64,000 bases of DNA, taken from Caenorhabditis remanei (taxonomy: Eukaryota; Nematoda; Chromadorea; Rhabditida; Rhabditidae). The stretch lies in NCBI RefSeq assembly GCF_010183535.1, contig NC_071332.1, forward strand, positions 12,710,001-12,774,000, given 5' to 3'. Below are positions 49,345 to 59,292 of the stretch, in pieces; the first letter of the stretch is position 1; each line of letters starts with the position of its first letter. The notes under the pieces were generated by a model. That model was not told the DNA's origin, did not search any database, and saw only the letters and a list, made by a program, of their open reading frames with translations. The translations under genes and the position numbers were made by a program.

Positions 49345-49811
49345 ATGCGTTCTTTCATCATCTCTTCTGCCCTCTTGGTCATTCTCGTCCAATGCGGATA
49401 TCCAGTTGTCGAGAACAGTTATCCAACAACTCCAAGTTATCCAACTCCACCACCATCGTATCCAGTTCCAAAGAAGTATCCAGTTGCTCCATCTTATCCA
49501 ACTAAACCATCATACCCATCTCCACCAGCTGATTATGCTCAGAAGCCATCTTACTCTGCTCCTCCACCACCTCCAGCACCATCCACATACTCATCCAGCT
49601 CATTCACTGATAGTGATTCTACTTCGGATTCTGAATACACTACTTATGCTCCAACTTCTGAATGTCAGTTTGAAAAATTGAAAAAAAAATTCAAACATGA
49701 ATTTTTAAAATTTCAGACCATAAACGAGCAAAGGCCCGTACTGCCCACAACCGTCAGTTCCAACGTCGTGCACTTCAGCCAATCAGAAGATTCCAACAGA
49801 AAAAGCAATAG
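49345..49811 (+). CDS. Small secreted Pro/Tyr-rich protein with basic tail (family gene 2)
   Basis: Two exons, 49345-49663 and 49717-49811; 137 aa. The signal peptide is MRSFIISSALLVILVQC. YPTTPSYPTPPPSYPVPKKYP-type repeats, a Ser/Thr/Asp linker (SSSFTDSDSTSDSEYTTY) and a basic tail from exon 2 (HKRAKARTAHNRQFQRRA, then LQPIRRFQQKKQ) follow. The phase-1 intron splits a Tyr codon. Reading through the donor gives a different, spurious C-terminus ending SNRKSNR. An AATAAA lies about 30 bp after the stop. The signal peptide and tail are almost identical to genes 3-5, while the middle varies. Function unknown; extracellular. Confidence 0.88.
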
Positions 49812-50727
49812 ATAATTGTTTTTCGCTATAGTATTTTATGAATAAAATGTTTCTTCAGTTATATTTTGGCTATTTTATCTGAATCACCAGAATTTCACTG
49901 AACTCGGGAGCAGAAAACAAGTTGTTTCACCTACCCAAGTTTCTCAAAAAGCTCGGAGAGAAGAGATGACGAAGCGAATTTCAAGGATTGAATTATTATT
50001 TGCAATATATACTTTTTTCTATATGGCTCCATCTGGAATTAACTTTCTTCGAATCATTACACTCTCTGGAATTCAGATTTTGCACATCTTACAGAACCCA
50101 TGTCTAATAAATATGTTGTTTTTCGTAAATCACATGATTATAGTATTTTCAGTAATGAATCATATCATTTTTCTTGTAATCCACAACACAAACAGATTAC
50201 CCAGGTGGACGTATTAAACATTGGAGGAACCAGCTCGTTTAAAAGATCAAAGAATCAGTATAATGGTCTAGACGAATATCGAGTCGTTTATGGTTACGCA
50301 TATAGTATACTTTTCTTTGTTCTTTGCGTATCATGAAATCTAAAACAGAAATAATTGAAAACTCTTTGAATTCGAGTAATGTTAAGCACGTTTTCCGTTT
50401 GCAAGAGTGAGAAACTTTTACACAATGAACATTAGTCAGAAAAAATTCCTGTTTGTAAAGACAGGAGAAACAGAATTCCCTAAAAATGCATGGCTATCAC
50501 ATAGTTCAAAAATCCAATTTCCACTGCTAACTTCTGCAAACTCAAAATCGGACACACCTTTGAACGTGACCGTAGTGATCAAAACACATTTACTATTCAT
50601 GACTGTTCCAACTACAGAGACCGGTCACATCACCAACATAATACTGGAAGAATGTGTAGCGGGAACCTCATTAAAGTTTTCAAATGGTATTGCCCCTAGT
50701 ACTACGATATTTCTTCTCAATTTAAAT
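49812..50727. other. Spacer between family genes 2 and 3
   Basis: Contains two open frames (49966-50217 and 50407-50739, plus strand) with AT-rich composition, no signal for splicing and no recognisable motif. I do not call them genes. Confidence 0.45.
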
Positions 50728-50757
50728 GTTCAAAGTTGAACTAAAATAGTATAAAAG
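50728..50757 (+). promoter_or_regulatory. DR1-like site plus TATA box (family gene 3)
   Basis: TGTTCA-A-AGTTGA at 50728-50740, then 10 bp, then TATAAAA at 50751-50757; the ATG is 39 bp further on. Confidence 0.65.
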
Positions 50758-50796
50758 GCGTGCCCCGACTCGGTAGGAATCACTCATTTCTCAGCA

Positions 50797-51245
50797 ATGC
50801 GTTCTCTCATCATCTCTTCTGCCCTCTTGGTTATTCTTGTCCAATGCGGATATCCAGTTGTCGAGAACAGTTATCCAACAACTCCAAGTTATCCAACTCC
50901 ACCACCATCGTATCCAGTTCCAAAGAAGTATCCAACTGCTCCAACATACCCAAATAAACCATCATACCCATCTCCACCAACTGATTATGCTCAGAAGCCA
51001 TCTTACTCTGCCCCTCCAGCACCATCCACATACTCATCCAGCTCATTCACTGATAGTGATGCTACTTCGGATTCTGAATACACTACTTATGCTCCAACTT
51101 CTGAATGTAAGTTTGAAAAGTTGAATAAATATAAATTATTTTTATTTCAGACCGTAAACGAGCAAAGGCCCGTACCGCCCACAACCGCCAATTCCAACGT
51201 CGTGCACTTCAACCAATCAGAAGATTCCAACAGAAAAAGCAGTAG
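50797..51245 (+). CDS. Small secreted Pro/Tyr-rich protein with basic tail (family gene 3)
   Basis: Two exons, 50797-51106 and 51151-51245; 134 aa. It is the closest relative of gene 2: signal peptide MRSLIISSALLVILVQC, Tyr-Pro repeats with PKKYPTAPTYPNKPSYP, a Ser/Thr/Asp linker, and a basic tail (RKRAKARTAHNRQFQRRA, then LQPIRRFQQKKQ). The intron is 44 bp, phase 1. The 5' flank resembles that of gene 2, while the sequence after the stop (GATAATTTGTGCATTTTTTC) is shared with gene 4, so segments have been exchanged or duplicated separately. No known function. Confidence 0.88.
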
Positions 51246-52108
51246 ATAATTTGTGCATTTTTTCGAGTACATTCATTTATTGCATTGAAAATAAAAACAT
51301 TCGATTTCTAAATTCGACGTTTCTTGTGATGAAAAGACATAGAACATCTCTACATTTCTATGTTTTTCAACTGATTACTTTGGAATCGAGTTATGACTCA
51401 TTCAAAAACAATGATGTTGTCAGATATTTATGGAAATTACGGAAGAGATTAACTGAAAAGTTTTACTGGAAAGTTCTAACTACACAATCCCAATCAAAAT
51501 ATTTAGAAATCCATATTCAATTTGTCGTGAAAAACTAAAAGAAATTTTCTACGTGAAAAACTAGAAGAAATCATAAATCTACAAGAATTCTGCTTTCATT
51601 CAGAGATCTGGAGGAAAGCAACGGATAATGCATATGGGGGAGACTTGAAACAGACGAAGAACAAAGGGTTGAAAGAAACGAAACAACACAATTTAAGAGT
51701 GAAGAGGTTGCTCTCTCTCTACATAAAAAAATTATAGAAAAACAACAGTGGGAAATTCTGATTTGATTGCTGTTATTCAGCTGAACGCGTTCGGAGAATT
51801 TGTCGATGTAGATTCTTATTCTTTAAAATAAACACGGTGCTGTGTGACAAGCATTCAAAATATTCCAATTTTTCCCATCCACTCATGATCTCACTCGGAG
51901 AAAACATCAATTTTTTCACTATTCCATTTCCTCGATCATGTCTAAAGTTGAAATGATCTACGTCCATTGGACTACAAGTAGTTCACAATCTTTGATACTT
52001 CTATATTTCGCTATCCTTGCAGGTAAAGGGCGGTTACCTTCTTCCAATGCTAGAACAAATTAGCCAATAAATTTTACTACCAATTTCTTCATTTTACTAC
52101 TCAATAAC
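51246..52108. other. Spacer between family genes 3 and 4
   Basis: No gene supported. A 95-codon plus-strand frame at 51251-51538 starts at once after the gene 3 stop and has no family features. Confidence 0.45.
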
Positions 52109-52138
52109 TGGTCAAAGTTGAAACTAAGCAGTATATAA
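52109..52138 (+). promoter_or_regulatory. DR1-like site plus TATA box (family gene 4)
   Basis: TGGTCA-A-AGTTGA at 52109-52121, then 10 bp, then TATATAA at 52132-52138; the ATG is 40 bp further on. Confidence 0.65.
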
Positions 52139-52178
52139 GAAACGGTGAAAAGGAATAGAAATCATCATTTTTTCAAAA

Positions 52179-52588
52179 ATGCGCTCATTCATCATCTCTT
52201 CTGCCCTCTTGGTCATTCTCGTCCAATGCGGATATCCAGTTGTCGAGAACAGTTATCCAACAACTCCAAGTTATCCAACTCCACCACCATCGTATCCAGT
52301 TCCAAAGAAGTATCCAGTTGCTCCAACTTATCCATCCCCTCCAACATATTCCGCCGCTGCTTCATCAACATCTTCATCATCCGACGTATCTAGCTTCTTC
52401 AATGAAGAAGACAATGCCGTTGATACGGAGTCATCATCTAATTCTGAATGTAAGAACCATGACTACGATACAACTATAGATGATTTGTTTCAGATCGTAA
52501 ACGAGCAAAGGCCCGTACTGCCCACAACCGTCAATTCCAACGTCGTGCACTTCAACCGATCAGAAGATTCCAACAGAAAAAGCAGTAG
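52179..52588 (+). CDS. Small secreted Pro/Tyr-rich protein with basic tail (family gene 4, shortest)
   Basis: Two exons, 52179-52449 and 52494-52588; 121 aa. The signal peptide is as in genes 2-3, with fewer Tyr-Pro repeats, then a Ser/Asp/Glu-rich linker of different sequence (SSDVSSFFNEEDNAVDTESS), and the same basic tail (RKRAKARTAHNRQFQRRA, then LQPIRRFQQKKQ). The phase-1 intron of 44 bp splits the Tyr codon. An AATAAA lies about 80 bp after the stop. The conserved ends and variable middle suggest selection or gene conversion acts on the signal and tail. Function unknown. Confidence 0.88.
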
Positions 52589-52996
52589 ATAATTTGTGCA
52601 TTTTTTCGAATTGAAATTCTCATTCAATGACCAATATGATACGGCCAATTTGATGAAGTCTTGACGAATAAATCTTTTCATCGAGAAAATTCGAAATGCT
52701 CGATAATTTTTTATAATACGTGAGAGAGAGTTAGTAATTCAAGAATAATAATTATTTAGTTTGTGGAATTGAAACTGCAAGTTCTGGAACGACTCTTTCT
52801 TCTCCTTGAAAATCTTTGGCAACTTGACAATCAAATGAGGAAAAGGACACAAACTTCCTGAAAATAATTTATTCCCATATTAGAAATACACTCAAATCTT
52901 ACGATTGGTGATTGTTTTCTCAAATTTTCGATTCCCTTCATTTTATTCTTCGAGAGTTTGGTTTTGATTGTTGAGAATTTTAGTGTGTCATTGTTT
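52589..52996 (-). other. Flank of minisatellite with possible minus-strand exon(s)
   Basis: On the minus strand, after a TTTTCAG acceptor at about 52860, a 34-codon frame ends ELAVSIPQTK at 52759. A second open frame (DTLKFSTIKTKLSKNKMKGI) runs from the array edge to a GTAAGA donor near 52902. Their phases do not join, so no gene model closes. This may be the 3' end of a gene broken by the array, or chance. Confidence 0.25.
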
Positions 52997-55900
52997 GGCT
53001 TGCTGCCAATTACATCGAGCTGCTTGCTTCGGCCATCCGGCCTAGGCTTGCTGCCAATGGGCTGACCTGCTTGCTTCGGCCTTTCGGCCTAGGCTTGCTG
53101 CCAATTACATCGAGCTGCTTGCTTCGGCCATTCCGGCCTAGGCTTGCTGCCAATTACATCGAGCTGCTTGCTTCGGCCTTCCGGCCTAGGCTTGCTGCCA
53201 ATTACATCGAGCTGCTTGCTTCGGCCTTCCGGCCTAGGCTTGCTGCCAATGGGCTGACCTGCTTGCTTCGGCCTTTCGACCTAGGCTTGCTGCCAATTAC
53301 ATCGACCTGCTTGCTTCGGCCTTCCGGCCTAGGCTTGCTGCCAATTACATCGACCTGCTTGCTTCGGCCTTCCGGCCTAGGCTTGCTGCCAATGGGCTGA
53401 CCTGCTTGCTTCGGCCTTTCGACCTAGGCTTGCTGCCAATTACATCGACCTGCTTGCTTCGGCCTTTCGGCCTAGGCTTGCTGCCAATTACATCGAGCTG
53501 CTTGCTTCGGCCTTCCGGCCTAGGCTTGCTGCCAATTACATCGACCTGCTTGCTTCGGCCTTTCGGCCTAGGCTTGCTGCCAATTACATCGAGCTGCTTG
53601 CTTCGGCCTTCCGGCCTAGGCTTGCTGCCAATGGGCTGACCTGCTTGCTTCGGCCTTCCGGCCTAGGCTTGCTGCCAATGGGCTGACCTGCTTGCTTCGG
53701 CCTTTCGACCTAGGCTTGCTGCCAATTACATCGAGCTGCTTGCTTCGGTCTTCCGGCCTAGGCTTGCTGCCAATTACATCGACCTGCTTGCTTCGGCCTT
53801 CCGGCCTAGGCTTGCTGCCAATGGGCTGATCTGCTTGCTTCGGCCTTTCGACCTAGGCTTGCTGCCAATTACATCGAGCTGCTTGCTTCGGCCTTCCGGC
53901 CTAGGCTTGCTGCCAATTACATCGACCTGCTTGCTTCGGCCTTCCGGCCTAGGCTTGCTGCCAATGGGCTGACCTGCTTGCTTCGGCCTTTCGACCTAGG
54001 CTTGCTGCCAATTACATCGACCTGCTTGCTTCGGCCTTTCGGCCTAGGCTTGCTGCCAATTACATCGAGCTGCTTGCTTCGGCCTTCCGGCCTAGGCTTG
54101 CTGCCAATGGGCTGACCTGCTTGCTTCGGCCTTCCGGCCTAGGCTTGCTGCCAATTACATCGACCTGCTTGCTTCGGCCTTCCGGCCTAGGCTTGCTGCC
54201 AATTACATCGACCTGCTTGCTTCGGCCTTCCGGCCTAGGCTTGCTGCCAATGGGCTGACCTGCTTGCTTCGGCTTTTCGACCTAGGCTTGCTGCCAATTA
54301 CATCGACCTGCTTGCTTCGGCCTTTCGGCCTAGGCTTGCTGCCAATTACATCGAGCTGCTTGCTTCGGCCTTCCGGCCTAGGCTTGCTGCCAATGGGCTG
54401 ACCTGCTTGCTTCGGCTTTCCGGCCTAGGCTTGCTGCCAATTACATCGACCTGCTTGCTTCGGCCTTCCGGCCTAGGCTTGCTGCCAATTACATCGACCT
54501 GCTTGCTTCGGCCTTCCGGCCTAGGCTTGCTGCCAATGGGCTGACCTGCTTGCTTCGGCCTTTCGGCCTAGGCTTGCTGCCAATTACATCGACCTGCTTG
54601 CTTCGGCCTTCCGGCCTAGGCTTGCTGTCAATTACATCGACCTGCTTGCTTCGGCCTTTCGACCTAGGCTTGCTGCCAATTACATCGAGCTGCTTGCTTC
54701 GGCCTTCCGGCCTAGGCTTGCTGCCAATTACATCGACCTGCTTGCTTCGGCCTTCCGGCCTAGGCTTGCTGCCAATGGGCTGATCTGCTTGCTTCGGCCT
54801 TTCGACCTAGGCTTGCTGCCAATTACATCGACCTGCTTGCTTCGGCCTTTCGGCCTAGGCTTGCTGCCAATTACATCGACCTGCTTGCTTCGGCCTTCCG
54901 GCCTAGGCTTGCTGCCAATTACATCGACCTGCTTGCTTCGGCCTTCCGGCCTAGGCTTGCTGCCAATTACATCGAGCTGCTTGCTTCGGCCTTCCGGCCT
55001 AGGCTTGCTGCCAATTACATCGACCTGCTTGCTTCGGCCTTCCGGCCTAGGCTTGCTGCCAATGGGCTGATCTGCTTGCTTCGGCCTTTCGACCTAGGCT
55101 TGCTGCCAATTACATCGACCTGCTTGCTTCGGCCTTTCGGCCTAGGCTTGCTGCCAATTACATCGAGCTGCTTGCTTCGGCCTTCCGGCCTAGGCTTGCT
55201 GCCAATTACATCGACCTGCTTGCTTCGGCCTTCCGGCCTAGGCTTGCTGCCAATGGGCTGACCTGCTTGCTTCGGCCTTCCGGCCTAGGCTTGCTGCCAA
55301 TTACATCGACCTGCTTGCTTCGGCCTTCCGGCCTAGGCTTGCTGCCAATGGGCTGACCTGCTTGCTTCGGCCTTTCGACCTTGGCTTGCTGCCAGTTAGA
55401 TTTACCTGCTTGCTTCGGCCTTCCGGCCTAGGCTTGCTGCCAATTACATCGAGCTGCTTGCTTCGGCCTTCCGGCCTAGGCTTGCTGCCAATTACATCGA
55501 CCTGCTTGCTTCGGCCTTCCGGCCTAGGCTTGCTGCCAATGGGCTGACCTGCTTGCTTCGGCCTTCCGGCCTAGGCTTGCTGCCAATTACATCGACCTGC
55601 TTGCTTCGGCCTTTCGACCTAGGCTTGCTGCCAATTACATCGACCTGCTTGCTTCGGCCTTCCGGCCTAGGCTTGCTGCCAATGGGCTGACCTGCTTGCT
55701 TCGGCCTTTCGACCTAGGCTTGCTGCCAATTACATCGAGCTGCTTGCTTCGGCCTTCCGGCCTAGGCTTGCTGCCAATTACATCGACCTGCTTGCTTCGG
55801 CCTTCCGGCCTAGGCTTGCTGCCAATGGGCTGACCTGCTTGCTTCGGCCTTCCGGCCTAGGCTTGCTGCCAATTACATCGACCTGCTTGCTTCGGCCTTC

Positions 55901-56505
55901 CGACCTAGGCTTGCTGCCAATTACATCGACCTGCTTGCTTCGGCCTTCCGGCCTAGGCTTGCTGCCAATGGGCTGACCTGCTTGCTTCGGCCTTCCGGCC
56001 TAGGCTTGCTGCCAATTACATCGACCTGCTTGCTTCGGCCTTCCGACCTAGGCTTGCTGCCAATTACATCGACCTGCTTGCTTCGGCCTTCCGGCCTAAT
56101 CTTGCTGCCAATGGGCTGACCTGCTTGCTTCGGCCTTCCGGCCTAGGCTTGCTGCCAATTACATCGACCTGCTTGCTTCGGCCTTTCGACCTAGGCTTGC
56201 TGCCAATTACATCGACCTGCTTGCTTCGGCCTTCCGGCCTAGGCTTGCTGCCAATTACATCGACCTGCTTGCTTCGGCCTTTCGACCTAGGCTTGCTGCC
56301 AATTACATCGACCTGCTTGCTTCGGCCTTCCGGCCTAGGCTTGCTGCCAATTACATCGACCTGCTTGCTTCGGCCTTCCGACCTAGGCTTGCTGCCAATT
56401 ACATCGACCTGCTTGCTTCGGCCTTCCGGCCTAGGCTTGCTGCCAATGGGCTGACCTGCTTGCTTCGGCCTTTCGACCTTGGCTTGCTGCCAGTTAGATT
56501 TACCT
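52997..56505. repeat. 3.5-kb minisatellite of 48/47-bp units with 143-bp higher-order repeat
   Basis: About 73 tandem units. Type A (48 bp) contains GCTGCCAATTACATCGA(C/G)C; type B (47 bp) contains GCTGCCAATGGGCTGACC. Both share TGCTTGCTTCGGCCTT and (C/T)CGGCCTAGGC. Across much of the array B units recur every 143 bp, for example at 53820, 53963, 54106, 54249, 54392 and 54535, so the effective unit is A-A-B. The last unit before 56505 is degenerate (TTGGCTTGCTGCCAGTTAGA), and a copy of the same degenerate unit occurs internally near 55380. Each unit has GGCC inverted pairs and the palindrome GCCTAGGC. Long open frames within it are by-products of the 48-bp period; B units shift frame, so it is not translated throughout. 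Confidence 0.95.
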
Positions 56506-57740
56506 GATCGCTCGTCTTGACGCAGTTCGTTCCCACTTGTGTTGCAAGTTTGATTCATCAATTCACCCATCCCACTTCTGGTCCATCAACTACTCGTTAA
56601 CTGCTGATCTAAATTATTAATAGATTTGCAATTGTTTCGAAGTCAGAAAAACTCTCATTGTGCCGTTGAAAACAAAGAGAGAAGAATAAAGACAGAATGG
56701 CAGAAATGTCTTTCACGGTGAGTTGTGAAACTGAAATGAATAAGAATTTTTATTTGTCGAAAAAATCAATTTTCTCAATCCCGGCAGGTGAGGAGTCAAT
56801 TTTGCAGTTTGTTTTCTTTTCAAACATTGATAGTTTCAAAAAAACTTAAAGGAGAAAAGTTTCAAAAAACTCAAGCGAAAGAAAGTACAAAAGCTTTTTG
56901 AGAGAAATAATTTTCTTAATCATTTTTCTCGTTCCATTCTCACTGACCTGGTTCTTTATTAGCAGTTACCCGGAAAACGAAGAACTCCAGTGAGAGGATC
57001 ATCTATATTATATTTGACAAATTTTCGAAATGAGAAAAAAACGAAATGGAAATGGTTCTTATATATTCTCAAAGTAGAACATCCAGAGGTCACAGTGAAT
57101 ATCGAAACATTTCTAGTTTTTCCACATTATGTCACTTATACTATATCTACTCTAAAAATCAATATTTTAACAGTTTTTATTTTGCTTTTCCTAACCAAGT
57201 TGCTGCAATTATTGGTTGAAAGATTCTCACACGGTTTTTTTGAGTTTAAATGAGATTAACATCTTATTGATGACTAGAAAATCCTGTTGAACAAGTATGC
57301 TGGACTTATTCTGGTAACTCGGCTGCGAACTCAGAAGGGGACTCAAAATCGTACCGGATTCCAATCTCGGGGAAATTAATAACAACAACATGATATTAAT
57401 AAAAATGGAAAAAAATGGTTATGAAATCTTCATTCAGTAAAAACGAAAAAATTTTATCAAGACAAGAATTTTGCATTTGATTTTCCAAGAAGTCGTCTCA
57501 CGGTAATTCGATATTCCTTTGACAAGATATAGCACAAAACACAGTGTGAAATCGAGTTAGGAGACTGACGCTTATTTATTTATTTATTGAATACGATCAC
57601 AAGTATCGTCGAAGAAAGAAAACAAAAGCTTACCAACATACATAATATATGCATCTGAGGTTAACCGCTCTGGAGTAAACGGGATGTATCATCAAAAGGC
57701 ATAGTGGCCCGCCTTGTGTGAATTACCAAGCCGATTTTGA
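56506..57740 (+). other. Region after minisatellite; possible very small two-exon gene
   Basis: A candidate plus-strand gene reads MAEMSFT from 56697-56717 with a GTGAGT donor, then after a TTAGCAG acceptor LPGKRRTPVRGSS from 56966, open to 57253 (102 aa in total with a hydrophobic end). It matches no family I know and the later part looks low-quality, so a further intron or no gene are both possible. On the minus strand an ATG frame at 56570 (MGELMNQTCNTSGNELRQDE) runs into the array and has a GTAAAT donor at the array edge. The rest to 57740 holds nothing I can name. Confidence 0.22.
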
Positions 57741-58174
57741 GGGCTATAGTACAGCTCAAAAGTATATTAAGTTTTGCCTTTTTCAGTTGAAAACGCTCAA
57801 CTTTGAGAGTGTGTCATAGTAAAACTAACTGTCCCACAAAATAACTTTTTATGGAATCAAACAGACCAAAAGTAGAGCTCTATTTTTGTAGTTAACAACT
57901 TTTTTGTATGGACACTTCCTATCAAGTTACATTTCGTCAAAGTAATTTCTCCTCCAAATTGACCCATCTCAGTGCAAAATAGTGCTCTCTAGGGAGTGTT
58001 TGTGCGAAAAAATGTTCAACCACAAAAATGGAGATCTACTTTTGATCTGTACGGTCCATTGAAAATCTACTTGATGAAACAATCAGTATTACCATGATAC
58101 ACTCTCAAAGTTGGACCTTTTCAACTGAAAAAAGCAAAACTTAATATACTTTGAACGGTGCTGTATATGGCCCA
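57741..58174. mobile_element. MITE-like element with about 70-bp terminal inverted repeats
   Basis: It begins GGGCTATAGTACAGCTC and ends in GGTGCTGTATATGGCCC. Inside, AGTATATTAAGTTTTGC(C/T)T, TTTTCAGTTGAAAA and CAACTTTGAGAGTGT are mirrored as an imperfect inverted repeat. No coding capacity. The flanks (GATTTTGA and CAATTTGA) give only a weak, imperfect target duplication, so the superfamily is undecided. Confidence 0.65.
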
Positions 58175-58701
58175 ATTTGAAAGCAACGTTCCTTGAATAC
58201 GCCGAATTTCCTCAGGTACTTTATCAGAGGAATTAATCAATAATGAAGAGAGTTGAGTATGCTTTGCAGTTCATGATAATCCCAAATCACCTGGATTTCA
58301 ATATTCAAAACACTTCCAAGAACATCGTTATTTTCTCCGAGAAGACTACCTATAGTTCCAGTCCGTCCTCCATTTTCCCCACCAGTAATTAATCCGATTC
58401 CTTCTTCACCTCCTCAGATTGTATCTACTAATCCGACAATCCATTTGGAGCACCAAATACGAGGAAAATTGAAACAACAATGGCAAATATTGATTTGGAT
58501 TGATCAAAAAGAACTGTCTGGCAGTAAAAAACATCTCATAGGAAGTCTTTGAACTTCGATACTCTGTTGCAACCATTGAAAGTTACGAGAAAACATTACA
58601 ACGGCTGCATCAAAACGTACCAAACTACAACATAAAGTTCAAAAGAATAGCCAATTTAGTTTGATGACCTCCCATTTCATACTATTTCTTCTCTGTAATT
58701 T
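58175..58701. other. Intergenic region upstream of family gene 5
   Basis: No intact gene. The minus strand shows short coding-like patches (SIFAIVVSIFLVFGAPNGL) followed by stops, possibly a decayed membrane protein fragment. Confidence 0.3.
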
Positions 58702-58732
58702 TGGTCAAAGTTGAACAATTTCTGCTATAAAA
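58702..58732 (+). promoter_or_regulatory. DR1-like site plus TATA box (family gene 5)
   Basis: TGGTCA-A-AGTTGA at 58702-58714, then 11 bp, then TATAAAA at 58726-58732; the ATG is 40 bp further on. Confidence 0.65.
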
Positions 58733-58772
58733 GAGATACACGATCCCAGAAGAAACCATCCACTGCTTAGCA

Positions 58773-59292
58773 ATGCGTTCTCTCATCATCTCTTCTGCCC
58801 TCTTGGTCATTCTCGTCCATTGCGGATATCCAGTTGCTGAGGATACTTACCCAACAACTCCCAGCTATCAGACTCCACCACCAACTTATCCAACACCACA
58901 AACATATCCAACAACTCCATCGTATCCAGTTCCAAAGAAGTATCCAACTGCTCCAACATACCCAACCAAACCATCATACCCATCTCCACCAACTGATTAT
59001 GCTCAGAAGCCATCTTACTCTGCTCCTCCACCACCAGCTCCTTCTGGATACACTTCCAGTGACAGTGAAGTTGTAGCATCTGAACCAAGCTACTCTCCAG
59101 CTGCTACCACATACTCTGGATCCGCTGTCGACTACAATTCTGCTGGAACTTGTGAGTTACTGTCAATCGTAGATTTCTATGAAGATTTGAATTTCAGTCC
59201 GTCAACGTGCCAAGGCCCGTACCGCCCACAACCGCCAGTTTCAACGTCGTGCTCTTATGCCAATCAGAAGATTCCAGCAGAAAAAACAGTAG
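58773..59292 (+). CDS. Small secreted Pro/Tyr-rich protein with basic tail (family gene 5, longest of the close group)
   Basis: Two exons, 58773-59151 and 59198-59292; 157 aa. The signal peptide is MRSLIISSALLVILVHC. Extended Tyr-Pro/Thr repeats (YQTPPPTYPTPQTYPTTP, PKKYPTAPTYPTKPSYP), a Ser/Ala/Tyr linker (SYSPAATTYSGSAVDYNSAG) and a basic tail (RQRAKARTAHNRQFQRRA, then LMPIRRFQQKKQ) follow. The phase-1 intron splits a Phe codon here instead of Tyr. Reading through the donor would give an unrelated end. It lies 6.2 kb from gene 4, separated by the minisatellite, a MITE-like element and unassigned DNA. AATAAA lies about 50 bp after the stop. Confidence 0.88.

Noticed and set aside
52997..56505. 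CRISPR-like or protein-coding reading of the 48-bp repeat
   Set aside because: No unique spacers between repeats, and 47-bp units break the frame repeatedly, so it is neither a CRISPR array nor one long protein.
56697..57253. Firm call of a two-exon small gene starting MAEMSFT
   Set aside because: The splice signals are plausible but the second half is low-quality and no family is recognised, so it is kept only as a low-confidence possibility.
58195..58560. Possible minus-strand membrane protein (SIFAIVVSIFLVFGAPNGL)
   Set aside because: Followed by several stops in frame and no partner exon; mentioned only as a possible relic.
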